64,000 bases of DNA from Bacillota bacterium (GCA_023421735.1 JAEZSP010000017.1:1-64000), one strand, 5' to 3'. Counted from the stretch's first letter, positions 44,203 through 52,758 are shown. Numbers and translations: made by a program. Notes: a model not told the origin generated them from the letters alone.

Positions 44203-45063
44203 CTATTTGTGAAGCGTCGCAAGCCGGTATGCGTGGGGCGTCATCCCTGTCGATGTGCGAAACTGCACGCCAAAGGCATTGACGGACGAATAGCCCACCG
44301 CGTTGGCCACGCGCTTTAGCGGCACGCTCGTATAGCGCAAAAGTTCCTTCGCCTTTGCGATGCGCCGCGCCTTAATGTATTGATATGGGGTCTGGCCCGT
44401 TTCGCTCTTGAATGTGCGAATGAGGTGCTCGTTCGAGAGAAAGAGGATCTTGGCGATGTCTTCGATGCGGATCGCCTTTTCGAGGTTATTTTCGACGTAT
44501 TCGATCACTTTAACGGAGCAAGACTTCGATCCGCTCGCGCCCGAACCGCAGTTATTCGCCTGCGCAAGCAATGCGGCGAGCATGCGGGAGATCATGTCGG
44601 CAGCCAGGATTTCGTACTCGACGCCCACACAGTTCGCATCGATGATGGCGCGCATACAGGCAAGCGGCGCGCTGTTCTCGCCCAACTGATACGTCACGCC
44701 ACAGTTCTTGGCGAGGTGGCGCAGAATCTGCGTACAGTTCTGCCCACGCACATGCATCCAGTAAAATTCCCACTCGTTGCCGGGCTGGGTATAGTAACTG
44801 TGCCCATGATCGAGCGGCACGATGGCAAGGGAACCCGGACGAAGGAGAAATCGTTTTCCGCACACGAGGTATTCGCCCACGCCGTCTACGGTGAACAAAA
44901 TGAGATGCTCGTCCGTGCGCATGCCGTTGCGCATGAAGATATACAGCTCGTTAACCCGGTGCCAGCCGCACATTGTCACATGGTCGATGACATCCTTGAG
45001 CTTGGATGCGACGGGCTTATAGCCAAACCGCACCTTTCCAAACAAACCATCTGTCTCAAACAT
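44203..45063 (-). CDS. AraC-family transcriptional regulator
   Basis: This 286-residue regulator has an N-terminal cupin ligand-binding domain (FTVDGVGEYLVCGKRFLLRPG, IVPLDHGHSYY, FYWMHVRG) and two C-terminal helix-turn-helix motifs (IRIEDIAKILFLSNEHLIRTF; PLKRVANAVGYSSVNAFGVQF) closing with TGMTPHAYR. AAAGGAG precedes ATG 45063. It lies inside ABC operon 2 and probably controls it in response to a sugar-like ligand. Confidence 0.93.
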   Translation of the reverse strand: MFETDGLFGKVRFGYKPVASKLKDVIDHVTMCGWHRVNELYIFMRNGMRTDEHLILFTVDGVGEYLVCGKRFLLRPGSLAIVPLDHGHSYYTQPGNEWEFYWMHVRGQNCTQILRHLAKNCGVTYQLGENSAPLACMRAIIDANCVGVEYEILAADMISRMLAALLAQANNCGSGASGSKSCSVKVIEYVENNLEKAIRIEDIAKILFLSNEHLIRTFKSETGQTPYQYIKARRIAKAKELLRYTSVPLKRVANAVGYSSVNAFGVQFRTSTGMTPHAYRLATLHK

Positions 45064-45088
45064 GTTTCTCCTTTCCGGGGAATGCCCG

Positions 45089-45406
45089 CTATGGCGATCC
45101 GATGCGCCAGGGATCCGGTTTGTCCGCCTGTTCAAATTCCTTCATGAGCCGCGCATATCGGTCGCCACGCCGCCTGAGCACGAGCGACACCGCGAGGATG
45201 CCTCCGCAAAGGAGCGTGTTGAGCGCGAGCGTGCCTATCGACACATAAAACTCCGCAACGCTAGGTCTGAGGCGCGTGAGCGAGAAGGCGAGCCCGAGAT
45301 AGATGATCACGACGATGCCCATGGCGAACCGCAGCGTTCGCAGAATCCGTCCGCAGCTCTCTGCGCGCTCCTTTGCCGTCTGATAATCCGCAATCTTCTC
45401 GCGCAT
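45089..45406 (-). CDS. Small two-helix membrane protein, unknown function
   Basis: This 105-residue protein has two predicted membrane helices (residues ~28-45 and ~56-77) and charged cytoplasmic ends. No family recognised. It starts 1 nt after the stop of the OppF-like gene, with GGAAG 9 nt upstream, and is followed closely by the AraC gene, so it is an integral part of the operon. It may be an accessory or regulatory subunit of the transporter. Confidence 0.7.
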   Translation of the reverse strand: MREKIADYQTAKERAESCGRILRTLRFAMGIVVIIYLGLAFSLTRLRPSVAEFYVSIGTLALNTLLCGGILAVSLVLRRRGDRYARLMKEFEQADKPDPWRIGSP

Positions 45407-45407
45407 A

Positions 45408-46466
45408 TCAGTCGACTTCCTTCATGATCGAACCATCCATTCCTTCCAGCGACCACGGAGGAAGCTTTTCGAGCAGATGGCACGCCACGCTGCGCCCCTC
45501 ATACAGCCGCATTTCCGGTTCCTGCTTTTCGCAGATCGCCTCTCCGTAAGGACAGCGGGTGTGAAACCGACAGCCCGAGGGCGGATTCGCGGCGGTGGGA
45601 ACATCCACGTCCTTGAGGACGATCTTCTCCCGGCTGCGCGCAATCCAGGGATCGGGAATGGGAACGACGGAGATGAGCGTGCGCAGGTATGGATGCATGG
45701 GCTGCGCGATGACGCGCATGGCGGGTCCCTGTTCGATCACCTGACCGAGGTACATGATGGCGATGCGCCCGGAGCGACCGATGTAGCGCGCGGTCGCGAG
45801 ATCGTGGGTGATATAGAGAAACGAGATGCCCGTCTCGCGGTTCAGCCGGTTCATGAGATTGAGCGCCGACACGCGCAGCGATACGTCGATCATCGAAACC
45901 GGTTCGTCTGCGATGATGAGTTTGGGCTTGAGCGAGATCGCGCGCGCGAGCAGGATGCGTTGGCGCTGACCGCCGGAAAGTTGGTGGGGATACTTATTGA
46001 CAAACTGCTCGATGGGGCGCAGCTCGACGGTTTCGAGAAGCTCCTTCACCATCGCAAGCGCCTGCTTATGCCCGCGCACGAGTTTTCGCAGAAGAAGCGG
46101 CGCCGAGAGCGCATGGTACACCGTGTGCGCGGGGTTGAGCGCGGCATAGGCGTCCTGCTGCACGATCTGCACCTGCCTGCGGTATTCGGCGAACTGCTTC
46201 ATCGTCATTTTCATGACATCCACGCCGTCAAAGAGCATCTGCCCGCCCGTGGGTTTGATGATGCCGCTGATGACGTTTCCGACCGTGGTCTTTCCGCCGC
46301 CCGATTCGCCCACCAACGCAACGACCTCGCCGGGATAGATGGAGAGGTTCACCTTCGTCAGCGCCTGAATCTGTGAATGTGGTTTCAAAAACCCATGGTC
46401 ACCCATGAAGGTCATGTCGATGTCTTTCAGTTCGATGACGGGTCGCTTTTCTTCGTTATTTTGCAT
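45408..46466 (-). CDS. Opp/Dpp-type ABC importer ATPase (OppF-like), operon 2
   Basis: This 352-residue ATPase has Walker A LVGESGGGKTTVGNVI, signature QLSGGQRQRILLARAI, Walker B LIIADEPVSMIDVS and the C-terminal cysteine motif SGCRFHTRCPYGEAIC. The ATG at 46466 follows AGAGAGG and overlaps the 3' end of the OppD-like gene by 11 nt. It acts together with that ATPase. Confidence 0.93.
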   Translation of the reverse strand: MQNNEEKRPVIELKDIDMTFMGDHGFLKPHSQIQALTKVNLSIYPGEVVALVGESGGGKTTVGNVISGIIKPTGGQMLFDGVDVMKMTMKQFAEYRRQVQIVQQDAYAALNPAHTVYHALSAPLLLRKLVRGHKQALAMVKELLETVELRPIEQFVNKYPHQLSGGQRQRILLARAISLKPKLIIADEPVSMIDVSLRVSALNLMNRLNRETGISFLYITHDLATARYIGRSGRIAIMYLGQVIEQGPAMRVIAQPMHPYLRTLISVVPIPDPWIARSREKIVLKDVDVPTAANPPSGCRFHTRCPYGEAICEKQEPEMRLYEGRSVACHLLEKLPPWSLEGMDGSIMKEVD

Positions 46467-47460
46467 GGTCGCGCCTCTCTTTCTCGACAACCTCACGCCA
46501 ACGGAAGCAGCTGACGCAGCGATTATCGCCGAACAGCTCCGGCACCGGGCGCTCGGTGAGGCACTTTCCGTCGCACATGGAGCAGCGCGGCGCGAAATAG
46601 CAGCCTTCCGGCAGCTTCAAAAGGTCGGGCGGCGAGCCGGTGATGGAGTGCCTGTCGTTCACATCGTCCAGAAGCGACGGCGCGGAGGAAATCAGCTGGC
46701 GGGTGTATTCGTGCGCGGGATGCCCGAAGATGTCGAAGATGTCGCCCTGTTCGACCACGGTGCCCGCGTACATGACGGCCATGCGCGTCGCCACCTTCGC
46801 AACCACTGCGATGTCGTGCGTGAGGAGGATCAGCGTCACGCCGAAATCCTGATGAATGGTCTTTAGAATATCGAAGATGTAATCCTGCGTGATGACGTCG
46901 AGCGCGGTCGTCGGTTCATCAAGGATGATCACCTTGGGCTTCAAAAGCAGCGAGAAGGCGATCATGACGCGCTGCTTCATCCCGCCGGACAGCTCGTGCG
47001 GATAGCTGCCAAGCACGCGCTTTCCGTCGAGCCGCACATAGCTCAAATACATCAGGGCCTCCTGGGTGAGAGCCTGTTCGCTGCGCGTGTCTCCGTGTTC
47101 GCGGTAGGTTTCGATGATCTGTTCGCCCACGGTATGCACGGGATTCAGGCAGCTCTGCGCCGCCTGGAAGACCATGGAGACCTCTGCCCAGCGATACTTA
47201 CGAATCTGCCTGTCATCATATTGGAGGATGTTTTTCCCATTATAATTGACGACGGAATCCGGGTCGATCACGCCGGGATTTGAGACCATCTTGAGCAGCG
47301 CCGCCGCAATGGTGGACTTGCCGCTGCCCGATTCCCCGACAAGCGCCATGATGGAACCGCGCGGGATATCGAGATTGACGTGGTTCACAGCATAGATGGT
47401 ACCGATGTAAAGCGGGAATTTGACGGTCAAGTCTCTGATTTCAAGGATGTTATCGCTCAT
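46456..47460 (-). CDS. Opp/Dpp-type ABC importer ATPase (OppD-like), operon 2
   Basis: This 334-residue ATPase has Walker A LVGESGSGKSTIAAAL, signature HELSGGMKQRVMIAFSL, Walker B VIILDEPTTALDVI and C-terminal YFAPRCSMCDGKC with the usual cysteine cluster. GAGGAGGAACGGC precedes ATG 47460. It overlaps the next ATPase gene. Confidence 0.93.
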   Translation of the reverse strand: MSDNILEIRDLTVKFPLYIGTIYAVNHVNLDIPRGSIMALVGESGSGKSTIAAALLKMVSNPGVIDPDSVVNYNGKNILQYDDRQIRKYRWAEVSMVFQAAQSCLNPVHTVGEQIIETYREHGDTRSEQALTQEALMYLSYVRLDGKRVLGSYPHELSGGMKQRVMIAFSLLLKPKVIILDEPTTALDVITQDYIFDILKTIHQDFGVTLILLTHDIAVVAKVATRMAVMYAGTVVEQGDIFDIFGHPAHEYTRQLISSAPSLLDDVNDRHSITGSPPDLLKLPEGCYFAPRCSMCDGKCLTERPVPELFGDNRCVSCFRWREVVEKERRDHAK

Positions 47461-47471
47461 GCCGTTCCTCC

Positions 47472-48323
47472 TCAAAGCCCGCGCAGGCGGGGATTCAGCG
47501 CCTCGTCAAGGCCGCTCGCAAAGAGCACGCACGCCGTGGAGAGAAGCGCGAAGCAGGCCATGGGCGAGAACAGGAACAGGAGCATTTTCGGCGCAAACGC
47601 GCCCGCCGCAGCATTTTGCGCGGTCGTCTGAAGCGTGCCCCAATGGGAAGCGGTGAACGGCGCGAAGCCCAGCATGATGAGGAGGGTCGACATGTTGATC
47701 GACGACTGCATCGACTGGATAAAAGCGATGACGAGATAGCTGATGACGTTGGGCAGCATCTCGACGAAGATGATGTACAGCTTCGAGAAGCCCATCACGC
47801 GGCAAACGGAGATGAACTCGCGGTTTTTGAGGCTCATGATCTGCGACCGCACCATGCGGCACAGTTGCGCCCAGGAGAGAAATGCGATCACGAGCGCCAT
47901 GACAACCGTGTTTGCCACACTGATAAACGCGGATATGATGAGCAAAATCGGGATCTGTGGGAGCGTGAGGAATATATTCGCCAAAAACTCAATGACCCGG
48001 TCAAGCCACCCGCCCACAAAACCCGCGAGCGCGCCGAGCAGAAAGCCGATCGCGATTGCGAACCCCGCAGCCGTCACGCCAATGGACAGGACGTCGCGGC
48101 TTCCGTGCACGAGCAGTCCGAAAATGTCGCGCCCCTGATAATCCGTGCCGAGGATGTGTTCCCACGTGGGCCCTTTATAGCGCTCCATGAAGCCGAATTC
48201 CTTGATGGGGATGATGTGCGGCCCAATTGTCGCGAAAAAGGCGAACATGAGGAGAATCATAAAACCGATGAACGCGCGCTTGTTGCGATAAATAGAAACG
48301 AAGAACGAGCCAATTGCACGCAT
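47472..48323 (-). CDS. Opp/Dpp-type ABC permease (OppC-like), operon 2
   Basis: This 283-residue permease has an N-terminal cytoplasmic segment, HILGTDYQGRDIFGLLVHGSR typical of DppC, about six helices and the EAA loop FISVCRVMGFSKLYIIFVEMLPN. GGAGGTTGATTT precedes ATG 48323; a TTG one codon earlier is also possible. It sits 4 nt after the OppB-like gene. Confidence 0.93.
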   Translation of the reverse strand: MRAIGSFFVSIYRNKRAFIGFMILLMFAFFATIGPHIIPIKEFGFMERYKGPTWEHILGTDYQGRDIFGLLVHGSRDVLSIGVTAAGFAIAIGFLLGALAGFVGGWLDRVIEFLANIFLTLPQIPILLIISAFISVANTVVMALVIAFLSWAQLCRMVRSQIMSLKNREFISVCRVMGFSKLYIIFVEMLPNVISYLVIAFIQSMQSSINMSTLLIMLGFAPFTASHWGTLQTTAQNAAAGAFAPKMLLFLFSPMACFALLSTACVLFASGLDEALNPRLRGL

Positions 48324-48327
48324 CAAA

Positions 48328-49326
48328 TCAACCTCCCGTCCTGATTCTGGGGTCGAGCTTCATGTAGATAAAGTCGGTGATCAGATTCGCGAGAATCGTG
48401 CAGATCGACATCACAAGAAGCAGGCCCTGCATCGCCGTATAATCCCTTTGACCGGACGCGGTGGTAAGCTGCGTGCCCATGCCGGGATACTTATAGGTCG
48501 TCTCGACGAACGAGCCTGTGGAGATCATCATCGCGAATGTGATCGCGAGCATGGTGACCACAGGGAGCATGGCATTTCGCATCATGTACCGGGTACGGAT
48601 CGTTTTGCTCGAAAGTCCGCGCGCGTAGGCGGCGGTGATGTAATCCTCGCCCATGACGGAGATGCCGCTCGACTTCATCTGAAGCGCCCACAGGCCCATC
48701 ATCGTGAGCACATACGTCAGAACCGGGAGCGCCGCGTGGTAGAGAACCGAGCCGAAGAAGGGCAGGTTGAACCCAGGCGTGTATGCAATGTCATAGGAGC
48801 CGTTGATGGGGAACCAGCCAAGCTGGAATACAAAGAGGATCATCAGGAGAAATGCCCACACAAACACGGGAATGGCGCTGGTCACGGTGCAGAACATGGT
48901 GATCAGGGCGTTCAGCACCCCTTTTCTGTGCCAGACCATGAGACTTCCGAGCGTGATACCCAATAAAAACGTGATCGACAACGCGACGCACGTGATAAAG
49001 AGCGTCCATGGAAGCGCGTAGGCGACCAGATCATTCACGGTCTTCGACTGGAAGATCATGCTATCGCCGAGGTTGCCGTGCAACAGCGCCCCGTAATAGC
49101 GGCCCATCTGCTTGAGGACGGGTTCGTCCGGGTTGTAGTTATACCGCTGGATCACCTGCACGTAGGCAGTTTCGAGCGGGAGCGACTGATCGCGCGCAAG
49201 GTCGCGCGCCATCGTATAGAAAACATCGCCGGGCATGGCGCGCAAAAGGCCGAACGTCAACAGCGACGTCGCTATGATGGTGAGAAGCGCCATGCCGGTG
49301 CGTTTGAGGATATGCTTAATCGTCAA
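48328..49326 (-). CDS. Opp/Dpp-type ABC permease (OppB-like), operon 2
   Basis: This 332-residue permease contains TGMALLTIIATSLLTFGLLRA as the first helix, YNPDEPVLKQMGRYYGALLHG, and the EAA-type loop YITAAYARGLSSKTIRTRYM. The start codon is TTG (49326), preceded by GGAGG at about 10 nt. A 228-nt gap separates it from the binding-protein gene. Confidence 0.92.
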   Translation of the reverse strand: MTIKHILKRTGMALLTIIATSLLTFGLLRAMPGDVFYTMARDLARDQSLPLETAYVQVIQRYNYNPDEPVLKQMGRYYGALLHGNLGDSMIFQSKTVNDLVAYALPWTLFITCVALSITFLLGITLGSLMVWHRKGVLNALITMFCTVTSAIPVFVWAFLLMILFVFQLGWFPINGSYDIAYTPGFNLPFFGSVLYHAALPVLTYVLTMMGLWALQMKSSGISVMGEDYITAAYARGLSSKTIRTRYMMRNAMLPVVTMLAITFAMMISTGSFVETTYKYPGMGTQLTTASGQRDYTAMQGLLLVMSICTILANLITDFIYMKLDPRIRTGG

Positions 49327-49554
49327 ATTTTTGCCGCCTCCTATCGTTGAAAAGCGGCACCCGCCCGGACGAGTTCCCTGTCCATGACAGAATCGAAGGA
49401 ATTCGACGCGGCCCTTTCGTTCATGACGCGAAGCCGGCGCGCAGGCGCAGCAGAGCTGCGTCAGGCACAGGGCGACAAAGCCAGGGACGAAAGGGACTGT
49501 CGAAAACGCGGTTCAGTGGTGGATAGAGGACCAGGACGGGCGCCGGAGCCGACT
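49327..49554 (-). other. Gap between binding-protein and permease genes with repeat-like G+C-rich segment
   Basis: This 228-nt stretch holds no convincing gene. Its central part (about 49415-49465, plus strand TTCGTTCATGACGCGAAGCC then GCGCAGGCGCAGCAGAG) resembles a stretch near 63755-63795. It may be a degenerate member of a dispersed intergenic family. I see no clear terminator. Confidence 0.4.
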
Positions 49555-50637
49555 TTATTCCGCGGTGTTGGGGTAGAGATAGAAGAGCTTCATATAACCG
49601 GAGAAGCCCCAGTTCAGGTTCACGATCTCGGCAAATTCGGGATCGTCCACGGTCGGCACGGGCATGAACTGGCCATTGGCGTCGATCTCATCCGCGTGCG
49701 GAAGGCCGGCGGTGGTGGCGCGGTTTTCCCAGATGCCGGTGACGTTCTGGTAGAGGTTGATGCCGAAGCAATACTCGTTGGCGATCCAGGAGAGGCGCTC
49801 GGCGATCGCGAGACGGTCTGCCTCGTCGTAGAGATAGGGCATGGAGTTGATCAGCGCGATCGGGTCGGTCGGCTCGCCGTTGAAGTCCACGAGGCCTTCG
49901 TAAACGGGGAGGCCGGTCGCTTCGTCAACGGGGATGCCCATGTGCACCGCGTATCCGCCGCCGAAGAAGTCCTTCAGGGTGAAGTACGGGTCGGAGAAGG
50001 ACCAGGACACGTCGATCCAGTCGAAGCACATGCAGAACTCGTTGTTCTTCAGGCGCTCGGAATACATGGTGGATTCAACGACGAGAACCTCGGAATAGAT
50101 GCCAAAGGCCTTGAGCTGATCGCCCACCATGGAGCAGACGTTGGCGACGACCGTCGCGGGCTGCCAGCCGCCGTTAACGCCGATGACGACCTTGATCTGC
50201 GTGCCGTCGGAATAGCACCACCAGCCGTCCTTCTTGATGTAGCCGGAATCAGTCAGAAGCTGTTCCGCCTTGGCGGCGTCCGGGGTATAGAGGGTATACT
50301 TGTCGAGCACTTCCTGCGAAATGTACTTCGAAAGGAAGAGCGGCGGGTCTGAATAAAGCGCGCCCTGGCGCAACGTGACGGTGGTCACGTTGCCGTCGTG
50401 GGAGATGCCGGTCGCGAGGCGGTTATAGATGTTATCGGACAGGCGTGCGAACTGGAACATGCCCTCCGAGCCCAGCGAGACGAACCAGCCGCCGCCGTTG
50501 CCCGACCAGGGGTTTCCGTTCCAGGTCGCGGGATCGACAGTCGAGTTCCAAGTCATGTTGTAACTCGTCTCCGCAATCGCCATCGACGAAGCGAGGAGCA
50601 TTGTCAGGGACAGGATGATTGCGATGATCTTCTTCAC
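49555..50637 (-). CDS. Family 5 solute-binding protein with internal deletion, operon 2
   Basis: This is a 360-residue product where 500-600 is usual. A signal peptide (MKKIIAIILSLTMLLASSMA, cleavage AIA-ET, no lipobox) is followed by the normal N-terminal region ending TTVTLRQGALYSD. The text then jumps to PPLFLSKYISQEVLDKYTLY, which in relatives lies some 200 or more residues later, and continues normally to the C-terminus (AAKAEQLLTDSGYIKKDGWW). The reading frame is intact. The start is GTG 50637 after GGAGGAGGAAGATCAC. Most of the ligand-binding lobe is lost, so binding is probably impaired. Confidence 0.8.
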   Translation of the reverse strand: MKKIIAIILSLTMLLASSMAIAETSYNMTWNSTVDPATWNGNPWSGNGGGWFVSLGSEGMFQFARLSDNIYNRLATGISHDGNVTTVTLRQGALYSDPPLFLSKYISQEVLDKYTLYTPDAAKAEQLLTDSGYIKKDGWWCYSDGTQIKVVIGVNGGWQPATVVANVCSMVGDQLKAFGIYSEVLVVESTMYSERLKNNEFCMCFDWIDVSWSFSDPYFTLKDFFGGGYAVHMGIPVDEATGLPVYEGLVDFNGEPTDPIALINSMPYLYDEADRLAIAERLSWIANEYCFGINLYQNVTGIWENRATTAGLPHADEIDANGQFMPVPTVDDPEFAEIVNLNWGFSGYMKLFYLYPNTAE

Positions 50638-51027
50638 GTGATCTTCCTCCTCCAATTTGATCGTCCGGAGTGATTCGCCGACCTTTCGCCCGCAGATGCC
50701 GCGCGCCGGGCTTCCCCCTCCTTCCCGTTCAAATGCGATCATCGGCTGCCGCGCGCATGAGACGCTTATATCGGCGCTCTGTTGATCTGAATTGTAATAG
50801 GGTGCGTTGGGAACCAGCAAGGCGAGAATCAAAAAACCATCAATTTGGAGTGACGATTCATCAATAACGGAATGAATTTAACATAAAAACCACGATGTCT
50901 TGACGTGAAATTCCGCAGAAACAAGACAATCTCCGCCAAATAATTGGCATGTATCTGTCGCAAAGCCATCAAACCATTACACGTCCGAAACATTTTCCGC
51001 CACGCCATATAACGTACACTCGCGCCA

Positions 51028-51057
51028 ATCATAACGCATTTGCCCCGTTTTCGTCAA
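51028..51057 (-). promoter_or_regulatory. Candidate promoter of ABC operon 2
   Basis: On the minus strand TTGACG (51057-51052), an 18-nt spacer and TATGAT (51033-51028) point toward the binding-protein gene, implying a long 5' leader. Confidence 0.55.
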
Positions 51058-51327
51058 CATGCCCCCTACACATCCGGGCTGATCTTTCGTTCAAATTGTC
51101 CAACCATCATCAATATTCACGGTGTTTTATGCCCGGATAAAACGATATCTGTGGCCTTCTGGTCTGATTGTATGCAACGTTAATTTCAGATTATGCATGG
51201 TGGCACGCCAAACAGCAGGAATGCGTGCAATATCTGTCTTATTTGCGCGGTTTGCAACCAGTTGAGACAAGCGGGACAGGAAAAGTCAGTTGTGAGAGGC
51301 AAGGCACGTAAAATTGACCATAAGCAA

Positions 51328-51350
51328 AAGAAACCCGCCTCATGGGCGGG
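51328..51350 (-). terminator. Terminator of the 52-aa small protein gene
   Basis: On the minus strand CCCGCC-CATGA-GGCGGG is followed by TTTCTTTT, 7 nt after the stop codon. It confirms an independent minus-strand transcription unit. Confidence 0.85.
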
Positions 51351-51356
51351 TCGGGA

Positions 51357-51515
51357 TTACGGCTCGATCGTCCGGGCCTTTTTCTTCCCGGATTTCGCCT
51401 TTCCTTGTATTTCGGGAACGGGCTTGACATCGTTTTTGGGGATATGCAGCTTTTTATTTGATTCGGTTCCGTGGGGCTCTTCAGGATCCGGTCTGCGCAT
51501 GCCAGGTTTGGGCAT
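51357..51515 (-). CDS. Small Lys/Pro-rich conserved-type protein (52 aa)
   Basis: The ORF MPKPGMRRPDPEEPHGTESN onward ends KAKSGKKKARTIEP, giving a very basic, proline-rich, probably disordered protein. GAGGTGATTTCA precedes ATG 51515 and a good terminator follows the stop, so the gene is real despite its size. I have a recollection of similar MPKPGM small proteins in Clostridia but cannot name a function. It is divergent from corA, with which it shares a control region containing a perfect inverted repeat. Confidence 0.75.
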   Translation of the reverse strand: MPKPGMRRPDPEEPHGTESNKKLHIPKNDVKPVPEIQGKAKSGKKKARTIEP

Positions 51516-51579
51516 TGAAATCACCTCGCTGGTAGGATTCCACAGGCGCGCAAAAACCATGCGGGCGGATTTTTTAACG

Positions 51580-51602
51580 GGCGTGTTTCTTGTAAACACG
51601 CC
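51580..51602. promoter_or_regulatory. Perfect 9-bp inverted repeat (operator candidate)
   Basis: GGCGTGTTT and AAACACGCC are exact complements separated by CTTGT. It overlaps the -35 of the putative corA promoter and lies 65 nt upstream of the 52-aa gene. The symmetry and position suggest a repressor or activator site; there is no U tract for a terminator. Confidence 0.6.
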
Positions 51603-51618
51603 TGCAGTATGATAAGAT
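51590..51618 (+). promoter_or_regulatory. Candidate promoter of corA
   Basis: TTGTAA (51590-51595), 17-nt spacer and TAAGAT (51613-51618) precede the gene by about 150 nt, implying a leader. Confidence 0.5.
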
Positions 51619-51770
51619 GAACCTGTTCCCCTATGGGCAATCGAGACCAACTGACCGAAGGAGTGTGCCAAATGGACCCTGTGCCTGAACGAAGAACACG
51701 GACAAATACATAGCGCACTCGGCCCGGCTCTCCGACCGTGCCGTGCTGGCGTGCGCGGAAGGAGAAGAAC
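51619..51770 (+). other. corA leader, no identified riboswitch
   Basis: About 150 nt lie between the promoter and the corA start. Short self-complementary segments occur, but I could not match it to the M-box or NiCo riboswitch consensus. Confidence 0.35.
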
Positions 51771-52712
51771 ATGGTACGCATTTACAAGACCGTCGATTCC
51801 TCCCTCAGGGTATTAACCGCCCCCGAGAAGGACTGCTGGATTATGCTGACCCGTCCGGATGAGACGGAATTACGGGACGTCGCAACCCGTTACGAGATCG
51901 ACATCAATGACCTGCGCGCCGCGCTGGACGAAGAGGAACGCTCGCGCATCGAGGTAGAGGACAACTACACGTTGCTGCTGGTGGACATCCCGATCATCGA
52001 AAAGCGCGACGACCGCGACCGTTACGTCACGCAGCCACTGGCCGTCGTCCTCGCAAAGGACGCGATCATCACCGTCTGCCTCGAAGAAACGCCGGTTCTT
52101 CACACCATCGAGGGAAAGAGGACGCGCGAATTTCAGACGCACATGAAGACACGGTTCCTGCTTCAAATTCTGTACCGCAATGCGTCGTTATACCTGCAAT
52201 ACCTGCGCGTGATCAATCGCCAGAGCGAGAATGTGGAACATCAACTCCACGATTCGACGCGCAACCGTGAACTGATCGAGTTATTGGAACTGGAAAAGAG
52301 CCTCGTTTACTTCACGACCTCCCTCCGGTCAAACGAGGTCGTGCTCGAGAAGATGCTCAAGACCGAGTCGATCAAGAAATATCCCGAGGACACGGATCTC
52401 CTGGAGGATGTCATCGTCGAGAACCGACAGGCCATCGAGATGGCGAACATTTACTCGGGCATCCTGTCCGGCATGATGGACGCGTTCGCCTCGGTCATTT
52501 CGAACAACCTGAACATCGTGATGAAATTCCTGGCGGTCGTGACGATCGTGCTGTCCATTCCGACGATGATCTTCTCCGCGTACGGCATGAACGTCAACAG
52601 CAAGATGATGCCGTTTGCCAACTCGTCGTTCGGGTTTCCGCTGATTATCGCGTTTTCGGTGCTCATCAGTGTCGTCGTGGCAATCTACTTTGCAAAAAAG
52701 AAGATGTTTTGA
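51771..52712 (+). CDS. corA: CorA-family Mg2+/divalent-cation transporter
   Basis: This 313-residue CorA-like channel has a large cytoplasmic N-terminal domain with charged coiled coil (residues ~1-245), two C-terminal membrane helices and the selectivity motif YGMN (IFSAYGMNVNSKMMPFANS), ending with basic AKKKMF. It forms a pentamer that lets Mg2+ (possibly Co2+/Ni2+) in. GAAGGAGAAGAAC precedes ATG 51771; 11 upstream codons in frame are not supported. A terminator follows. Confidence 0.93.
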   Translation: MVRIYKTVDSSLRVLTAPEKDCWIMLTRPDETELRDVATRYEIDINDLRAALDEEERSRIEVEDNYTLLLVDIPIIEKRDDRDRYVTQPLAVVLAKDAIITVCLEETPVLHTIEGKRTREFQTHMKTRFLLQILYRNASLYLQYLRVINRQSENVEHQLHDSTRNRELIELLELEKSLVYFTTSLRSNEVVLEKMLKTESIKKYPEDTDLLEDVIVENRQAIEMANIYSGILSGMMDAFASVISNNLNIVMKFLAVVTIVLSIPTMIFSAYGMNVNSKMMPFANSSFGFPLIIAFSVLISVVVAIYFAKKKMF

Positions 52713-52716
52713 ACAA

Positions 52717-52743
52717 AAACCCCGCCGCGCGCGGGGTTTTTTT
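52717..52743 (+). terminator. Terminator after corA
   Basis: AAACCCCGC, loop CGCGC and GCGGGG are followed by seven T residues (52737-52743). Confidence 0.92.
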
Positions 52744-52758
52744 GAATAGGAGGCGTCC

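Larger units (their letters stand above)
50638..51356. other. 719-nt intergenic region upstream of ABC operon 2
   Basis: I find no gene here. The region is more A+T rich than its flanks. It contains the operon 2 leader (about 390 nt from the promoter to the start codon, unusually long) and, further left in the other direction, the terminator of the 52-aa gene. No recognised riboswitch class was identified in the leader. Confidence 0.5.

Noticed and set aside
51193..51612. 139-codon plus-strand ORF before corA
   Set aside because: It is antisense to the 52-aa gene, which has SD and terminator, and includes that terminator as coding sequence.
51619..51770. M-box or NiCo riboswitch before corA
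   Set aside because: I looked for the conserved blocks of both classes and could not find them; only listed as an unassigned leader.
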